The translations under genes and the position numbers were made by a program. Shown here one piece after another: positions 13,644-14,243 of a stretch of DNA of 14,243 nucleotides (positions within the stretch are counted from its first letter, which is position 1; each line of letters opens with the position of its first letter). Source of the stretch: CADEFF01 sp964569315 (lineage in GTDB: Bacteria; Pseudomonadota; Alphaproteobacteria; Dongiales; Dongiaceae); the NCBI GenBank assembly GCA_964569315.1, contig CAZMUZ010000097.1, positions 1 to 14,243 of the forward strand, in the 5' to 3' direction. The notes below the pieces were generated by a model. That model worked only from the letters and a program-made list of their open reading frames with translations, was not told the DNA's origin and did not search any database.

Positions 13644-14054
13644 ATGCTCACGAGATTTCTCTGCGGTATTGCGATCGCAACGTTCGCCATGACCGCAGCT
13701 TCGGCCGATGACCCGTTGGCCACGGTAACGGTGGTCTTCGATCACCCGCTTCCTAATGTGCCGGGCAAGAGCATGCGCGGCGTTCTTGTCGTATACGAGC
13801 CGGGCGGCTCATCGCCGGCCCATACCCATCCGGCCTCGGCTTTCATCTATGCGACGGTCCTGGAGGGCGCTATCCGGAGCAAGGTCAACGACGAGCCGGA
13901 ACGGGTTTATCAGGCCGGCGAGAGTTTTGCCGAGCTCCCCGGCGATCATCACGGCGTCAGCGCCAACGCGAGCGACACCGAGCCCGCACGCCTGCTTGCC
14001 GTCTTCGTCCTGGATACCGACGAAACGAATCTTGTGACCGACGACCCGGAATGA
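13644..14054 (+). CDS. Exported small cupin-domain protein
   Basis: The 136-residue protein starts with a Sec-type signal peptide (MLTRFLCGIAIATFAMTAASA, likely cut before Asp22), so it should be periplasmic. The mature part is a single cupin barrel. Motif 1 contains His60 and His62 in SSPAHTHPASAF but lacks the glutamate usual a few residues later. Motif 2 is ESFAELPGDHHGVSAN. Retention of the histidines suggests metal binding, but the missing Glu means the site is not canonical. AGGGAG at 13631-13636 lies 7 bases before the ATG at 13644. Longer in-frame starts upstream lack both this site and the signal peptide at the terminus. It sits behind the NmrA-like reductase gene, and such pairs recur in proteobacteria. 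Its function is unknown. Confidence 0.87.
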   Translation: MLTRFLCGIAIATFAMTAASADDPLATVTVVFDHPLPNVPGKSMRGVLVVYEPGGSSPAHTHPASAFIYATVLEGAIRSKVNDEPERVYQAGESFAELPGDHHGVSANASDTEPARLLAVFVLDTDETNLVTDDPE

Positions 14055-14076
14055 ACCGCAGGCCGGGGCCGCGCGG

Positions 14077-14243
14077 TCACACCCAGCCGGTATAGACCCC
14101 GAGGCCGCGCTTCTTGATCTGGCCGGCGATGACGAGGCGCTGGATTTCGGAGGTGCCCTCCCAGATGCGGTCCACGCGGATATCGCGATAGAGCCGCTCG
14201 ACCGGGTTCTCGCGCATATAGCCGCGGCCGCCCAGGATCTGCA
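14077..14243 (-). CDS. Acyl-CoA dehydrogenase, C-terminal fragment (cut by window edge)
   Basis: The minus strand from the right edge to the stop at 14077-14079 encodes 54 residues. They contain GGRGYMRENPVERLYRD, then IWEGTSEIQR and a short tail ending in YTGWV. The pattern GY-x-x-E-x-P-x-E-R-x-Y-R-D followed by EGTSEIQR is the C-terminal signature of flavin-dependent acyl-CoA dehydrogenases, which introduce a double bond at C2-C3 of acyl-CoA. The catalytic Glu of many medium- and short-chain members is the one in the EGTSEIQR motif, which is present. The rest of the gene lies outside the window, so substrate class cannot be judged. It converges on the cupin gene with 22 bases between the stops and no clear terminator hairpin. 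Confidence 0.93.
   Translation of the reverse strand, partial: QILGGRGYMRENPVERLYRDIRVDRIWEGTSEIQRLVIAGQIKKRGLGVYTGWV

Overview
This window is high-GC DNA from a bacterial chromosome. It is most likely an alphaproteobacterium, and a Rhodospirillales-like lineage is plausible. The grounds are the glnB-glnA pair, a short GyrB-like ParE, a PAS_5-type protein common in that group, an RhlE helicase with an Arg/Gly and Ala/Pro-rich tail, and the strongly G/C third codon positions. The taxonomic call is inference from gene content.

Layout. Bases 1-2107 hold the nitrogen-control operon glnB (PII) and glnA (type I glutamine synthetase), closed by a GC-rich hairpin. A small PAS_5-family gene follows (2240-2734). 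On the minus strand lies a hotdog acyl-CoA thioesterase (2889-3275). Its stop codon overlaps the start of a 25-codon stub that looks like the first turn of a short-chain dehydrogenase and then stops. Divergent from the thioesterase is parE (3466-5454), which appears to have a promoter placed so that its mRNA would be leaderless. An unrecognised lipoprotein gene follows 9 bases later.

Bases 6109-10586, all on the minus strand, hold a catabolic-looking set in transcription order: an isochorismatase-type cysteine hydrolase, an AtzA/SsnA-type amidohydrolase (deaminase or chlorohydrolase group), and a molybdopterin hydroxylase large subunit of the form II CoxL group (AYRGAGR). The last two overlap by 8 bases. 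No FAD or 2Fe-2S partner subunits are present. Together the three chemistries would suit stepwise breakdown of a nitrogen-containing ring compound, but the substrate cannot be read from the sequence.

Bases 10678-12458 hold rhlE with a good sigma-70-type promoter and a hairpin at its end. A gene-poor stretch of 400 bases follows, with several inverted repeats and perhaps a decayed minus-strand gene. Next come an NmrA-like NAD(P)-binding reductase and an exported small cupin, probably co-transcribed. The right edge cuts into the C-terminus of an acyl-CoA dehydrogenase on the minus strand.

Most of the window is ordinary housekeeping sequence. The points most worth a second look are the three-gene hydrolase/hydroxylase set with its orphan Mo subunit, the truncated SDR stub, the putative leaderless parE start, and the conserved-looking C-terminal motif of RhlE. 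No mobile element, CRISPR array, tRNA or rRNA was seen.
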